A DNA stretch of 64,000 bases from VRUE01 sp963737575 (GCA_963737575.1 CAVTTJ010000011.1:124001-188000), one strand, 5' to 3'. Positions 1 to 8,188 are shown, counted from the stretch's first letter. Notes: generated from the sequence alone by a model not told the origin. A program made the numbers and translations.

Positions 1-833
1 AGGGATGGGTTTTCGTCGAGGTCGTGGCCCGAGACGTAGCTCATGTTGTAGCCGTTGCGCTCGAGGAATCGGATCAGCTGGTACTCGGCGTAGAACGGGT
101 CGGAGAAGCCTCCGTCCCGTTCCAGCGTCCCGTCGAACGGGCGGTTGTAGGAGACCGCGTACGCGGCCTTGTACCCGCCCGGGTTGCCGGGCGGGCAGGA
201 GACCGTGCAGGAGTAGAGGCTGTTGCCCCCGTAGGCGTTGTATGCCTCCCAGGTCGTGTCCGAGGTCTTGAGGACGAGGTCGGAGTGGCTGGAGTCTTCG
301 CGGACGACGAAGAAGATTTGGCTCTCGCCGCCGGTGTCGTTTCGCACCAGGTGCGCGATGTAGAGGCCCGACACCGCTTCCGATGGGACCGTCCACGACG
401 CCGAGACATTCCAGTTGCCGCAATCGACCAGGCCGGTGGAGCTGTTGGTCAGGCAATTCGGCTGGGTCTGGGGGAGCGACGCGGTCGGTTTGATGTTCGA
501 GGCGATCAGGCGCGCTCCGTTGCCTCCGTAATAGCCGAGTCGCAGGATGTCGATGTGGTAGGAGCTGGCCGGCGTCTTGATCTTGAAGTTGACCGTCTGG
601 CCGACGTTGACGCTCATCGAGGTGGCGAAGCCCTGGATCGTCGAGTCGCCGATCCCATTCACCTGCCAATCGGACGGGGGGTCCCCGGGTTTGGTGTTCT
701 CGCAGGCGACCTTGTTCGTCACCGGCGGGGCGCAGGGGTCGGCCGCGAAGGCGTGGGCGCTGCCCAGCCAGGCCAGCATCGCGACCGCGAGCAGCGGGAC
801 CGGGAGCAGGCGGAATGCCCTGAGATTTCTCAT
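1..833 (-). CDS. Secreted N,N-dimethylformamidase beta-subunit-like protein (N-terminal part, cut by window edge)
   Basis: The minus strand is open from an ATG at 833 to the window edge, so only about 277 N-terminal residues are visible. It opens with a basic start, a long hydrophobic stretch and an A-x-A type cleavage region (GSAHAFAADP), so the product is probably exported. The mature part has a beta-sandwich character and then motifs typical of the large C-terminal domain of DMF-ase beta-like proteins: LRLGYYGGNGAR, GLYIAHLVRNDTG, TTWEAYNAYGGNSLY, RPFDG and YAEYQLIRFLERNGYN. In characterised members the family hydrolyses amides, but most homologues are uncharacterised, so the substrate is unknown. 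It lies 60 bp downstream of the LhgO gene on the same strand and may be co-transcribed. Confidence 0.72.
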   Translation of the reverse strand, partial: MRNLRAFRLLPVPLLAVAMLAWLGSAHAFAADPCAPPVTNKVACENTKPGDPPSDWQVNGIGDSTIQGFATSMSVNVGQTVNFKIKTPASSYHIDILRLGYYGGNGARLIASNIKPTASLPQTQPNCLTNSSTGLVDCGNWNVSASWTVPSEAVSGLYIAHLVRNDTGGESQIFFVVREDSSHSDLVLKTSDTTWEAYNAYGGNSLYSCTVSCPPGNPGGYKAAYAVSYNRPFDGTLERDGGFSDPFYAEYQLIRFLERNGYNMSYVSGHDLDENPS

Positions 834-893
834 CCATATATGGAACGGCGCCGCGGGAGCCGAAGTTTCAACTGCGGAAGTACGAAAAAGGGC

Positions 894-2114
894 CTACTCG
901 GGAAGTTCGTCGGCGACCAACCCGGCAAGCGCCAGCGACGAGGTCGCCGCGGGGGACGGCGCGTTGCGGACGTGGATCGCGCGCTCGGTGCGGTGGATCA
1001 CGAAGTCGTCGACCAGCTTGCCGTCTCGCCCCACGGCCTGGGCGCGGATCCCGGCGCCGCCGGCATCGACCCTGGCGCCGGCGAGGTCCGGCACGAGGCG
1101 CGCCGCGGCGGCGACGAACGAACTGCGGATCGCCGCATGGCGGATCTCGAGCAGCCCTGCCCGCCATTGGTGCGCCGCCATCCTCCACGTCCCGGGCCAG
1201 GCGATCGTTTCGGCCAGGTCGCGGGGGCGGACCTTCCACACCCTGTAGGCGTCTCGCGCCGCGACCATCAGCGCGCTCGGCCCGATCAGGACCTCGCCGC
1301 CGAGGGTCCGGGTCAGGTGGGCGCCGAGGAAGGGCAGCTCGGGATCGGGCACCGGGTAGACGTTGGCCCTCACCAGCTCCGCCTGCGAGGGGCGAAGCCG
1401 GAGGTAGCCGCCGCGGAACGGGACGATCCGGGGCTCGGCGGGGGCGCCGCAGCGGACCGCCAGCCGGTCCGACCAGAGACCGGCGCAGAAGACCGCCGCC
1501 GCCGCCGCCGTCGTTCCGCGCGAGTGGCTGAGGACGGTTTTGTCGCCACTGGGATCGGCGCCTGTCACCACGGTGCCGTAGTGGATGCTCCCTCCGGTGC
1601 CTTCGACGTCCTCCGCGAACGCCTCGGCGACGGCGACGAAGTCGACGACTCCGGTGGCGGGGGAGTGAAGCGCGGCGACGCCGGCGGCATGGGGCTCGAC
1701 CGCCGCTATCTCATCGGCGCCGAGCCTCCTCAGGCCGGGCACCCCGTTCGCCCGACCGCGCCGCTCGAGCTCGTCGAGACCCGGCAGCTCGGACTCCCCG
1801 GTCGCGACCACCAGCTTCCCCGACCGGCGGTGCTCGATTCCCCGCTCCTCGCAGTAGGCGTAGAGCCGCCGCGCCCCCTCGACGCACATCCTCGCCTTCA
1901 ACGAGCCGGGTTCGTAGTAGATCCCGGCGTGGATGACGCCGCTCGAGCGGCCGGTCTGGTGCGCCCCGAGACGATGCTCGGCCTCGAGCACGCAGAGCGT
2001 CGCGTCGGGATGCCGCCGCGACAGCTCCCGCGCCACCGCCATCCCGAGGATGCCGCCGCCGACGACCGCCAGGTCGCACTCGGACGGCGGCGGATCGTCG
2101 CGACGGGCGGGCAT
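894..2114 (-). CDS. lhgO: L-2-hydroxyglutarate oxidase (FAD-dependent)
   Basis: The 406-residue product matches the DAO-type flavoprotein family of L-2-hydroxyglutarate oxidases, which oxidise L-2-hydroxyglutarate to 2-oxoglutarate. It has an N-terminal dinucleotide-binding GGGILGMAVARELSRR at about residues 19-34. The family hallmark TGRSSGVIHAGIYY follows at about 54-67, then GVVDFVAVAEAFAEDV and PFRGGYLRLRP. Length is normal for the family. The C-terminus reads NAPSPAATSSLALAG, the usual flavin-proximal end. The ATG at 2114 lies 60 bp from the tRNA-Arg gene on the opposite strand, so the two are divergent. It probably links to central 2-oxoacid metabolism. Confidence 0.88.
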   Translation of the reverse strand: MPARRDDPPPSECDLAVVGGGILGMAVARELSRRHPDATLCVLEAEHRLGAHQTGRSSGVIHAGIYYEPGSLKARMCVEGARRLYAYCEERGIEHRRSGKLVVATGESELPGLDELERRGRANGVPGLRRLGADEIAAVEPHAAGVAALHSPATGVVDFVAVAEAFAEDVEGTGGSIHYGTVVTGADPSGDKTVLSHSRGTTAAAAAVFCAGLWSDRLAVRCGAPAEPRIVPFRGGYLRLRPSQAELVRANVYPVPDPELPFLGAHLTRTLGGEVLIGPSALMVAARDAYRVWKVRPRDLAETIAWPGTWRMAAHQWRAGLLEIRHAAIRSSFVAAAARLVPDLAGARVDAGGAGIRAQAVGRDGKLVDDFVIHRTERAIHVRNAPSPAATSSLALAGLVADELPE

Positions 2115-2174
2115 CGCGGCGGAGTTTGCCAGCGCGCTCCCCGGGGCGCGGCACCCCTAGAATCCGCCGTCCCA

Positions 2175-2248
2175 GCGCCCGTAGCTCAGTTGGATAGAGC
2201 GTCGGTCTACGAAACCGAAGGTCACAGGTTCGAATCCTGTCGGGCGCG
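2175..2248 (+). tRNA. tRNA-Arg (anticodon ACG)
   Basis: A complete cloverleaf can be drawn by eye. The acceptor GCGCCCG (2175-2181) pairs with CGGGCGC (2241-2247), with discriminator G at 2248. The D stem is GCTC/GAGC. The anticodon stem TCGGT/ACCGA encloses loop CTACGAA, giving anticodon ACG. The T stem ACAGG/CCTGT encloses TTCGAAT. CCA is not encoded. Its 3' half (2202-2250) is repeated four times downstream, so this gene is the probable parental attachment site of the array to its right. Confidence 0.97.
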
Positions 2249-2250
2249 CT
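2202..2250 (+). other. Putative attB core: 3' half of tRNA-Arg (site A)
   Basis: The 49 bp from the anticodon stem through the base after the discriminator region are repeated in direct orientation at 6625-6673, 7986-8034, 9823-9871 and 11844-11891. A core that starts at the anticodon arm and runs to the tRNA 3' end is the usual attachment site of tyrosine integrases. No integrase gene is present in the window, so the recombinase is inferred only. Confidence 0.7.
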
Positions 2251-2534
2251 CGGGTCCTCATCTCTGAATCTCATGCCGTCATGAGCGCGACCGACCGTCG
2301 GTGCCGGGCACGCTCAACACGAGATCCCAAATAGCCATCTCGAGGTTTTCGAGGGCGTCGGCCACCTGCCTCATCTCGAGGAATCGTCGCGCTTTGTCGG
2401 CGTTCTCGAGAGGTCTTGGAGGGCACCGAACCGGCCGAGTTCGACGTCGATGATTGGCAGCGTCGGTTTGAGGGCGGGGCAAGCCAGGCGAATGAGCCTT
2501 CGGGTGATGCGTAGGGCGGGTAGCCTGACCCTCG
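2251..2534. other. Intergenic stretch after the tRNA gene
   Basis: No supportable gene lies between the tRNA and the SRPBCC gene. Short minus-strand frames are open here but show no recognisable domain or start signal, and they differ between frames, which suggests degenerate sequence. It forms the left part of the first segment of the tRNA-repeat array. Confidence 0.4.
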
Positions 2535-2990
2535 ATGACACACATGGGCGGCAATGCCAGCGCGGAGATCGACGCCCCGAGAGATGAGGTCTGGCGGGCG
2601 GTGGAGGACGTGCTCACGTCTCCCGACTGGCAGGGCGGCGTGGTCGCGATGTCTGCATTGGAGCGCGACGCCGAGAATCGCCCGACCCTGGTTGAGATCG
2701 AGAACGACATCAAGGTGAGGCATGTGAAAACGCAAGTGCGATTTCACTATGAGCCTCCTTCGGTCCTGTCCTGGACGCAGGAGAAGGGCGACCTGAAGTC
2801 GGTGGCGGGCTCCTGGCGGCTCGAGGACCTCGGCGATCAGCGGACTCGCGCGACGTACACGCTCGATGCCGACCCCGGCCGGGTGCTGGGGATGCTGATC
2901 CGGGGGCCCGTCGAGGCCGCCGTTCGCGCGATGCTAGTGAACGCCCGCCCGGGTGAGCTCAAGGCGCGCGTCGAGAATCAGACATCCTGA
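2535..2990 (+). CDS. SRPBCC-family protein (START/Bet v1-like fold)
   Basis: The 151-residue soluble protein has the SRPBCC pattern. An N-terminal strand (GNASAEIDAPRDEVWRAVED) leads into a helix containing the D-E-V-W motif, followed by alternating strands with FHYEPPSVLSWTQEKG, then a C-terminal helix (GPVEAAVRAMLVNARPGELKARVE). Members bind hydrophobic ligands or act as cyclases, and the ligand cannot be read from sequence. The start ATG-ACA-CAC-ATG at 2535 could also be the second ATG at 2544. A hairpin follows 14 bp after the stop. This is the first cargo gene after the tRNA. A second, only distantly similar SRPBCC gene lies at 4973-5428. Confidence 0.75.
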   Translation: MTHMGGNASAEIDAPRDEVWRAVEDVLTSPDWQGGVVAMSALERDAENRPTLVEIENDIKVRHVKTQVRFHYEPPSVLSWTQEKGDLKSVAGSWRLEDLGDQRTRATYTLDADPGRVLGMLIRGPVEAAVRAMLVNARPGELKARVENQTS

Positions 2991-3004
2991 GCCAGCCCCG
3001 AATA

Positions 3005-3024
3005 CGCCCTTCCGAGAAGGGCGA
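3005..3024. terminator. Inverted repeat, terminator-like; copy of the array-arm hairpin
   Basis: CGCCCTTCCGAGAAGGGCGA can form an 8-bp stem with a 3-nt loop just after the SRPBCC stop. No T tract follows, so intrinsic termination is uncertain. Nearly the same 20-mer (one base different) occurs at 6488-6507, at the outer end of the arm of tRNA repeat B. It may therefore be a relic of a lost array site. Confidence 0.45.
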
Positions 3025-3086
3025 GGAAGCCTTCTCGCTGCCTCGCGCCTTCAAAGGCCACGCCCCTGCCCTGGAAGAATGACGTC

Positions 3087-4130
3087 GTGTACCGGGGTGG
3101 CGTCGAGGAGACCCGGGCGGAAACCGTCCGACGACGGCTGCGGACGATCCCGCCGTTCGTGGTGGCTCTCGTGCTGGTCACGGCGCTGCTGCCGGTGTTG
3201 CTCGTCGTCGGTCTGGTGATTGACGCGGTGCGCCGGGTGGCGTTCGGCGTGCCGCCGACGGCCACGCGGCTCGTCCTGTTCCTGTGGGTCTATCTCGCCG
3301 CTGAGGTCGGCGGGCTCATGGCACTGGCGGCGCTTTGGCTCGCAAGCTTTGGCGGGCGGCGCCGCGCGTGGATTCTCGAACAGACCTGGCGCTTCCAGCA
3401 ACTGTGGGCCGGGGTGCTGTTTAGGGCGGTGCGCGTGCTGTTCAGCGTGCGGCTCGAGGTGTCGGGGGACGACGCGGTCGCGCCGGGGCCCGTGATCGTG
3501 CTGGTCCGCCATGCCAGCATCGTCGACAACTTGCTGCCTGCCAACCTCGTCGCCAGTCCGCATCGGATCCGCCTGCGCTATGTGCTCAAGCGGGAGCTGC
3601 TCGCGGATCCCTGCCTCGATGTCGCCGGGCGACGACTGCCGAACTACTTTGTTCGCCGGGGTACCGGCGAGGCGCAAGAGGTGGAGCGGGTGCGCGCGCT
3701 CGCCCGCGGCCTCGAGGCAGATGAGGGCGTGCTGATCTACCCGGAGGGCACGCGCTTCACGCCGGAGCGCCGCGCCCGTGCAATTGCTCGCATCGCGGAG
3801 CGCGACTCCCGACTGGCCGCCCGGGCCGAGCGGCTCCAACATCTGCTGCCGCCGCGACTAGGAGGTGTGGGGGCACTGCTCGACGGCGCGCCCGCCGCCG
3901 ACGTCGTGGTGATCGCCCACCACGGCTTCGACGGCCTGCGGCTGATCTCGGACATCTGGCGCGGTGGCCTCGTCGGGCTCGTGATTCGGGTCCGCATGAC
4001 GCGGGTGCCGCGGTCCCTGGTGCCCGAGACGGGCGCCGCGCGCGCGGACTGGCTCTACGACGTTTGGCAGGGCGTCGACGACTGGCTCGAGGAACAGTTT
4101 GCAGCAGCCGGAAAGCAGCCGGCAGCGTGA
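3087..4130 (+). CDS. 1-acyl-sn-glycerol-3-phosphate acyltransferase-like membrane protein
   Basis: The 347-residue product has two or three N-terminal membrane segments (about residues 22-45, 60-90 and 105-120), then a PlsC-type acyltransferase domain. The catalytic HX4D is seen as RHASIVD with His at about residue 142. The substrate-binding EGTR motif occurs as YPEGTRFTPE near residue 220. The family transfers an acyl chain to lysophosphatidate or similar acceptors at the inner membrane. It starts with GTG at 3087. Its TGA overlaps the GTG of the next gene by 4 bp, so the two are translationally coupled. An insert between about 230 and 260 makes it longer than minimal PlsC. Confidence 0.82.
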   Translation: MYRGGVEETRAETVRRRLRTIPPFVVALVLVTALLPVLLVVGLVIDAVRRVAFGVPPTATRLVLFLWVYLAAEVGGLMALAALWLASFGGRRRAWILEQTWRFQQLWAGVLFRAVRVLFSVRLEVSGDDAVAPGPVIVLVRHASIVDNLLPANLVASPHRIRLRYVLKRELLADPCLDVAGRRLPNYFVRRGTGEAQEVERVRALARGLEADEGVLIYPEGTRFTPERRARAIARIAERDSRLAARAERLQHLLPPRLGGVGALLDGAPAADVVVIAHHGFDGLRLISDIWRGGLVGLVIRVRMTRVPRSLVPETGAARADWLYDVWQGVDDWLEEQFAAAGKQPAA

Positions 4131-4912
4131 GCACCGCGGGCCTGCTGGCAGTCGAGGGGGGTCTCGTGCTCGTCCTCGTCACGGCGCTGTGGGCAGTCAG
4201 CGTCGCTGTGCGCGACACCTCGATCGTCGACATCTTCTGGGGCAGCGGCTTCGTCGTCGTCGCGTGGGTCGGCCTCGCGCTTGCGGACGGGAGTCGCGAC
4301 CGTCGCCTCCTCCTGGCGGCGCTGGTAACGGTTTGGGGCCTGCGCCTGACCGTTTATCTCGCTCGTCGCAATCTCGGGAAGGGCGAGGACCACCGTTACG
4401 CAGCGATGCGCCGCCGCCACGGCGACCAATGGCCGCTGCGCAGCCTGGTCGTCGTGTTCTGGCTGCAGGGTGCTCTGATGTGGGTCGTCTCACTCCCGGT
4501 TCAGGTCGGGATGACGGACCCCACGCCGCCCGGCCTGGGGGTGCTCGACTGGGCGGGCACGGCGTTGTGGGCAGTCGGGTTCGCATTCGAGGCCGTCGGC
4601 GACCAACAGCTGGCGCGGTTCAAGGCAGATTCGGCGAACCGCGGCAAGGTCATGGACCGCGGGCTGTGGCGCTACACGCGTCACCCGAACTACTTCGGCG
4701 ACTTTTGTGTGTGGTGGGGGATCTGGCTTGTAGCACTGGCCACTGGCAGCGGTTGGTGGACGGTGGTCGGCCCGGCGGTCATGTCCGTCCTGCTGATCCG
4801 GGTCAGCGGCGCCGCGCTGCTGGAGCGCTCGCTGAGTCGGCGCCGCGAGGGCTATGCCGACTACATCGGCCGCACAAGCGCGTTCTTCCCGTGGCCGCCA
4901 CGCCGCGGCTGA
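4127..4912 (+). CDS. DUF1295 / steroid 5-alpha-reductase-like membrane protein
   Basis: The GTG at 4127, overlapping the upstream TGA as GTGA, gives 261 residues. Several hydrophobic segments occur, with VRDTSIVDIFWGSGFV and KGEDHRYAAMRRRHGDQW near the middle. The C-terminal signature GLWRYTRHPNYFGDFCVWWG is followed by SRRREGYADYIGRTSAFFPW. These are the hallmarks of DUF1295, related to steroid 5-alpha reductase and isoprenylcysteine methyltransferase C-terminal domains. The reaction is unknown. Coupling to an acyltransferase suggests a lipid-modification role. An in-frame start further upstream (4064) would lie wholly inside the acyltransferase gene and is less likely. Confidence 0.8.
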   Translation: MSTAGLLAVEGGLVLVLVTALWAVSVAVRDTSIVDIFWGSGFVVVAWVGLALADGSRDRRLLLAALVTVWGLRLTVYLARRNLGKGEDHRYAAMRRRHGDQWPLRSLVVVFWLQGALMWVVSLPVQVGMTDPTPPGLGVLDWAGTALWAVGFAFEAVGDQQLARFKADSANRGKVMDRGLWRYTRHPNYFGDFCVWWGIWLVALATGSGWWTVVGPAVMSVLLIRVSGAALLERSLSRRREGYADYIGRTSAFFPWPPRRG

Positions 4913-4972
4913 GTCGAGGAGTGGCGATATGACGGCACGTGCCACCTTGGAGCGGCTAACTTGATAGCGACC

Positions 4973-5428
4973 TCAACCGAACTGGATGGCGAAGGCGTCG
5001 CGACGGAAGTCGAAGATGCGCTCCAGGTCGCGGCGGACGAAGAGGCGCTGGGCCAGCTCGCCGAGCGATCCGTAGGGGATCGCGTAGCGGACGCGGTCGT
5101 ACATCGCGCAGGCCTCTTCGCCGTCGGGCTCGAAGGCGTGCGTGTGCTCCCAGAGCGAGTACGGGCCCTCGACCATGGTGTCGAAGAAACGGAAGGGTGG
5201 TTCCCAGGTCTCGATCCGCGTCTGCCAGCGGATTGGGACGCCGTGTAGGCGCAGACGGTAGGTCAGTAAGGTGCCGGCCTCGATCGTGATCGGGTGGGGG
5301 GTGAGGAGCCGGAAGTGGAGCCAGGGCGGCGTCATCGGCTCGAGATTGAGGGCGTCGGCGTAGAAGTCAAACGCCCGCGTCGCGGAGACCCCCACTCGCT
5401 GGCTGCGTTCGAGGATGTGCACGGGCAC
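4973..5428 (-). CDS. SRPBCC-family protein
   Basis: This 151-residue protein begins MPVHILERSQRVGVSATRAF. It continues with the conserved helix (FDFYADALNLEPMTPPWLHF), strands around RLRLHGVPIRWQTRIETW, and VEGPYSLWEHTHAFEP, before a closing helix (GELAQRLFVRRDLERIFDFR). This pattern matches the coenzyme Q-binding/cell-division-inhibitor-like branch of SRPBCC proteins, often found beside NAD(P)-binding epimerases. Indeed the divergent neighbour at 5497 is such a protein. The two starts are 68 bp apart, so they may share a promoter region and work on the same unknown substrate. Confidence 0.75.
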   Translation of the reverse strand: MPVHILERSQRVGVSATRAFDFYADALNLEPMTPPWLHFRLLTPHPITIEAGTLLTYRLRLHGVPIRWQTRIETWEPPFRFFDTMVEGPYSLWEHTHAFEPDGEEACAMYDRVRYAIPYGSLGELAQRLFVRRDLERIFDFRRDAFAIQFG

Positions 5429-5496
5429 GCGCGCCAGTCTCGCAGCCCGGCGCCGTAGACCCGGTGGGATAGCTTTGCGCCATCTCTCGGACGACG

Positions 5497-6390
5497 TTGA
5501 TCGCAGGAGCGACGGGTTACATCGGCGGACGGTTGGCGGCCGCGCTAGCGGGTTCGGGAACGGTCAGGTGCTTGGTCCGCGACCGCTCGAGGGCGGCCGG
5601 CCTGGAGCGGGATGGAGCCGTGTTGCTGGTCGGCGACGTCACCGACGCGCGCAGTCTCGAGGGTGTCGGAAAGGACGTCGAGATCGCCTACTATCTGGTG
5701 CATGCGATGGCCGGCGGCGCCGGCTTCGCCGAGCGCGAGCGGGCGGGCGCCACGAACTTCGGCCGGATGGCGAAGCAGGAAGGGGTGAAACGGGTCATCT
5801 ACCTCGGCGGCCTCGGCGAGGAGTCCCACTCCGAGCACCTGCGCAGCCGCCATGAGACCGCCCGCATTCTCTCCGCCGAGGGGCCGCCGCTGACCTACTT
5901 CCGTGCGGCGATGGTCGTCGGCGCTGGCAGCGAGTCCTACCGAACCCTGCGCTACCTGGTAGGGCGGCTGCCGGTAATGATCGCGCCGAGCTGGCTACGC
6001 ACCCCGACGCAGCCGATCGGCATCGACGCCACGGTCGAGTACCTGCGGCGCGCTCCCGAAATCCCGGAGTCCGAGGGTCGCGAGGTGGAGATAGGCGGAC
6101 CCGACGTCCTCTCCTACTCGCAGATGCTGGACCGGATGGCAATCGTGCTCGGGAAGGAGCCCCGTCGCAAGGTCCCCGTACCCTTCATCACGCCCTGGCT
6201 CTCGGCATTGTGGCTGGGACTGGTTACCCCGGTCGACACCAAGGTCGCTCGGCCCCTGGTCGAGGGCCTGACGACCGCGACCGTGGTCACCGATCCCTCG
6301 GGGGCTGGGCCGTTCGGGATCGAGCCCGAGTCCTTCGATGAGGCGCTGCGGCGGGCGGTGGCCGAGGAGGAGGCCCCGGGCAGCAGCTGA
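5497..6390 (+). CDS. NAD(P)H-binding atypical SDR (NmrA/epimerase-like)
   Basis: The product is a Rossmann protein of about 297 residues. It begins directly with the nucleotide-binding GATGYIGGRLAAAL and has CLVRDRSRA after strand 2, GDVTDARSLEG, YLVHAM and KRVIYLGGLG. This is the pattern of complex-I-like or isoflavone-reductase-like atypical SDRs that lack a YxxxK active site. No ATG is available. The most likely start is the TTG at 5497, which leaves the first strand very short, since upstream codons R-T-T in the same frame would complete it. The gene is divergent from the SRPBCC gene. The downstream tRNA repeat B begins about 96 bp after the stop. Confidence 0.76.
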   Translation: MIAGATGYIGGRLAAALAGSGTVRCLVRDRSRAAGLERDGAVLLVGDVTDARSLEGVGKDVEIAYYLVHAMAGGAGFAERERAGATNFGRMAKQEGVKRVIYLGGLGEESHSEHLRSRHETARILSAEGPPLTYFRAAMVVGAGSESYRTLRYLVGRLPVMIAPSWLRTPTQPIGIDATVEYLRRAPEIPESEGREVEIGGPDVLSYSQMLDRMAIVLGKEPRRKVPVPFITPWLSALWLGLVTPVDTKVARPLVEGLTTATVVTDPSGAGPFGIEPESFDEALRRAVAEEEAPGSS

Positions 6391-6486
6391 AGCTCGCCGG
6401 TCGTGTCGGGACTGCCTCGCTGGAGCTTCTTGACCTTCGGGCTATCGCAAATCCCTAGCCGAGTGCGGGAGCGTGGCGCCGCGATT

Positions 6487-6673
6487 CCGCCCTTCCGAGA
6501 AGGGTGAAAAAGGGTCGAAGCCGGTGAAGTTCGGGGCGCTTCGGGGAACGTAGAAATCGCCTTTCAGCAGGTCTATTTCGCCGAAAACCGCTCCGTAGAG
6601 CGCAATGCGTCGGCCTTCGCCGAATCGGTCTACGAAACCGAAGGTCACAGGTTCGAATCCTGTCGGGCGCGCT
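6487..6673 (+). repeat. tRNA-Arg 3'-half direct repeat with arm (site B)
   Basis: The core 6625-6673 is identical over 49 bp to 2202-2250 of the tRNA locus, but no 5' half of a tRNA is attached. The arm 6487-6624 contains the outer hairpin CGCCCTTCCGAGAAGGGTGA (6488-6507) and the inner near-palindrome around 6588-6602 (CCGCTCCGTAGAGCG). The whole arm aligns colinearly with that of site C (7850-7985). The core cannot fold as a functional tRNA. It is best read as an attachment-site copy flanking an integrated module. Confidence 0.85.
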
Positions 6674-6696
6674 TCAGCCTGTCGGGCGCGCTTCAG
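6659..6696 (+). repeat. 19-bp tandem duplication of the tRNA 3' end
   Basis: CCTGTCGGGCGCGCTTCAG at 6659-6677 is repeated exactly at 6678-6696. The unit covers the 3' T stem, acceptor strand and seven following bases. No other array site shows this. It looks like slippage or an aberrant strand exchange at the tRNA 3' end. Confidence 0.9.
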
Positions 6697-6785
6697 GATC
6701 AATCCGTCCGTCCCGAATCCGTCCTTTCCGTCGGGGCTTCCATCGCAGCGGCCGGTTCGCTGTCCCACCGGGTAAAGCTCCAATA

Positions 6786-7799
6786 ATGACGTTGATCGGC
6801 TGGCTGGCCGAGCATACGGTTGATCCCGTGATTCAAAGTGCGGACGATGCCGGGAAATCCCTGGATTCGTCGAGCACGAGGTCTCAGCGTTTTATTCTCT
6901 TGATCGCGGCTTTGCTTTGCGTGATCGCAGTCTCGGTCGGCCCATCGCAAGCTGGCGCTGCCACGTTCTCAAACCCGGGAGCGATAACGATCAACGATGC
7001 CGCTACTGCGTCGCCCTATCCCTCGACTGTCTCGGTGGCCGGGGTTGGTGCCAGTGTCGTCGACGTGAACGCGACCCTCTCCGGCTTCAGCCACACCTTC
7101 CCCGCAGATGTCGACGTGATGCTCGTCGGTCCTCAGGGCCAAAGTGTTGTGCTGATGGCGGATGTCCCACGGGACGATCCAGTCTGCGGTAGCGACGCTG
7201 TTGGGCTGATCCTCACCTTCGATGATGCCGCAGCGGGCCCGATTCCGCTTGATTCGGCGCTGGCTTCCGGCACGTTCCGACCGACAAACAACGAGACCTA
7301 CGTCACGAACTGCGCGCCCGCCCCCGATGTCGACGCATTCCCGGGGCCCGCACCTCCCAGCCCGTACGGCTCGACGCTGGCCGTGTACAACGGCACAAAC
7401 CCGAACGGCACCTGGAGCCTCTACGTCCTCGATGACGGCGGCGGGGACTCTGGCTCAATTGGAAACGGCTGGAGTCTTGATATCACCACTGCGCCTCCGC
7501 CACCCGGTCCTCCAGACACGCAGATTACCCGCTTCAAGGTCAAACACAAAGCTCGTAAGGCCAGCTTCAGCTTCACCGGTTCGGGGGGGAGCGGGGCGCT
7601 TTCCTTCGAGTGCCAGCTGGACAAGAAGTCATTTGGGGTGTGCACCTCCCCTACGTGGTACAAGCACCTTCGGCCAGGAAAACACACATTCGCAGTTCGT
7701 GCCGTTGACGCGGCCGCTCAGACCGACCCGACTCCGGCGAGCCAGAGATTCCGGATCCTCAAACAGGAGCACAAAAGGCACGGGAGGATCCACAACTAG
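6786..7799 (+). CDS. Secreted protein with proprotein-convertase P-domain
   Basis: The 337-residue product has a long charged leader, then a signal-type segment (RFILLIAALLCVIAVSVGPS) ending near AGAATF at about residue 58. Residues about 60-235 form a P-domain-like jelly roll with a DVDVMLVGPQGQSVVLMADV strand pair and the closing NPNGTWSLYVLDDGGGDSG followed by GWSLDI. The last 100 residues resemble an Ig-like tail with FECQLDKKSFGVCTSP and an HTFAVRAVD strand. P-domains normally accompany subtilases; here no protease domain is present, so a binding or structural role is likely. The start is uncertain: ATG 6786 has a weak ribosome site, and GTG 6828 is an alternative. It is the only gene in its array segment. 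Confidence 0.75.
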   Translation: MTLIGWLAEHTVDPVIQSADDAGKSLDSSSTRSQRFILLIAALLCVIAVSVGPSQAGAATFSNPGAITINDAATASPYPSTVSVAGVGASVVDVNATLSGFSHTFPADVDVMLVGPQGQSVVLMADVPRDDPVCGSDAVGLILTFDDAAAGPIPLDSALASGTFRPTNNETYVTNCAPAPDVDAFPGPAPPSPYGSTLAVYNGTNPNGTWSLYVLDDGGGDSGSIGNGWSLDITTAPPPPGPPDTQITRFKVKHKARKASFSFTGSGGSGALSFECQLDKKSFGVCTSPTWYKHLRPGKHTFAVRAVDAAAQTDPTPASQRFRILKQEHKRHGRIHN

Positions 7800-7849
7800 C
7801 CGAGTGCCTCTGCTCCGGCTCAGCCCGATTGCCTTAGCGTCCGCGAAGC

Positions 7850-8034
7850 CCGCCCTGATTACAGGGCGAAAGAGGGTCGAAAACGGTGTCTTGCGGGGCG
7901 CTTCGGTGAATGCGAAAGTCGGCAGTTAGCAGGGCTATTTCGCGGGAAACCGCTCTGTAGAGCGGAAAGCGATCCCTTGGCCGAATCGGTCTACGAAACC
8001 GAAGGCCACAGGTTCGAATCCTGTCGGGCGCGCT
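7850..8034 (+). repeat. tRNA-Arg 3'-half direct repeat with arm (site C)
   Basis: The core 7986-8034 matches the tRNA 3' half with one substitution (GGTC to GGCC in the variable region). The arm 7850-7985 has the outer inverted repeat GCCCTGATTACAGGGC and the perfect inner one CCGCTCTGTAGAGCGG (7950-7965). Shared stretches with site B include AGGGTCGAA, GGGGCGCTTCGG and CTATTTCGC. There is no tRNA 5' half. Confidence 0.85.
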
Positions 8035-8188
8035 CAGGACGCCGCCGCAAACCCAGGCGCCGGCGTTGACTATTTCCCGGGCGGGGGAGGCTAGGCGAGG
8101 ATTTGGGCGCCGCCCTCTCATCATCAGTCCCCCGATTGAAGATCCTCGCCTGAGTTGAGGAACCGGAAATCGTCGGTACCCTGCTGCA

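Noticed and set aside
24..2267. Open plus-strand frame of 747 codons covering the first 2.2 kb
   Set aside because: It runs antisense to the DMF-ase-like and LhgO genes, whose motifs are clear, and continues through the tRNA. High-GC DNA commonly leaves such frames open.
1711..2274. Minus-strand frame with an RIRTCDLRFRRPTLYP-type N-terminus
   Set aside because: This is the well-known spurious translation of the reverse strand of a tRNA. Similar TGFEPVTFGFVDRF frames at 6442-6783, 9775-10374 and 11454-11867 come from the tRNA half repeats.
6625..6673. A second functional tRNA gene at each repeat
   Set aside because: Only the anticodon arm, T arm and 3' acceptor strand are present. No matching 5' acceptor or proper D arm precedes them at the correct distance.
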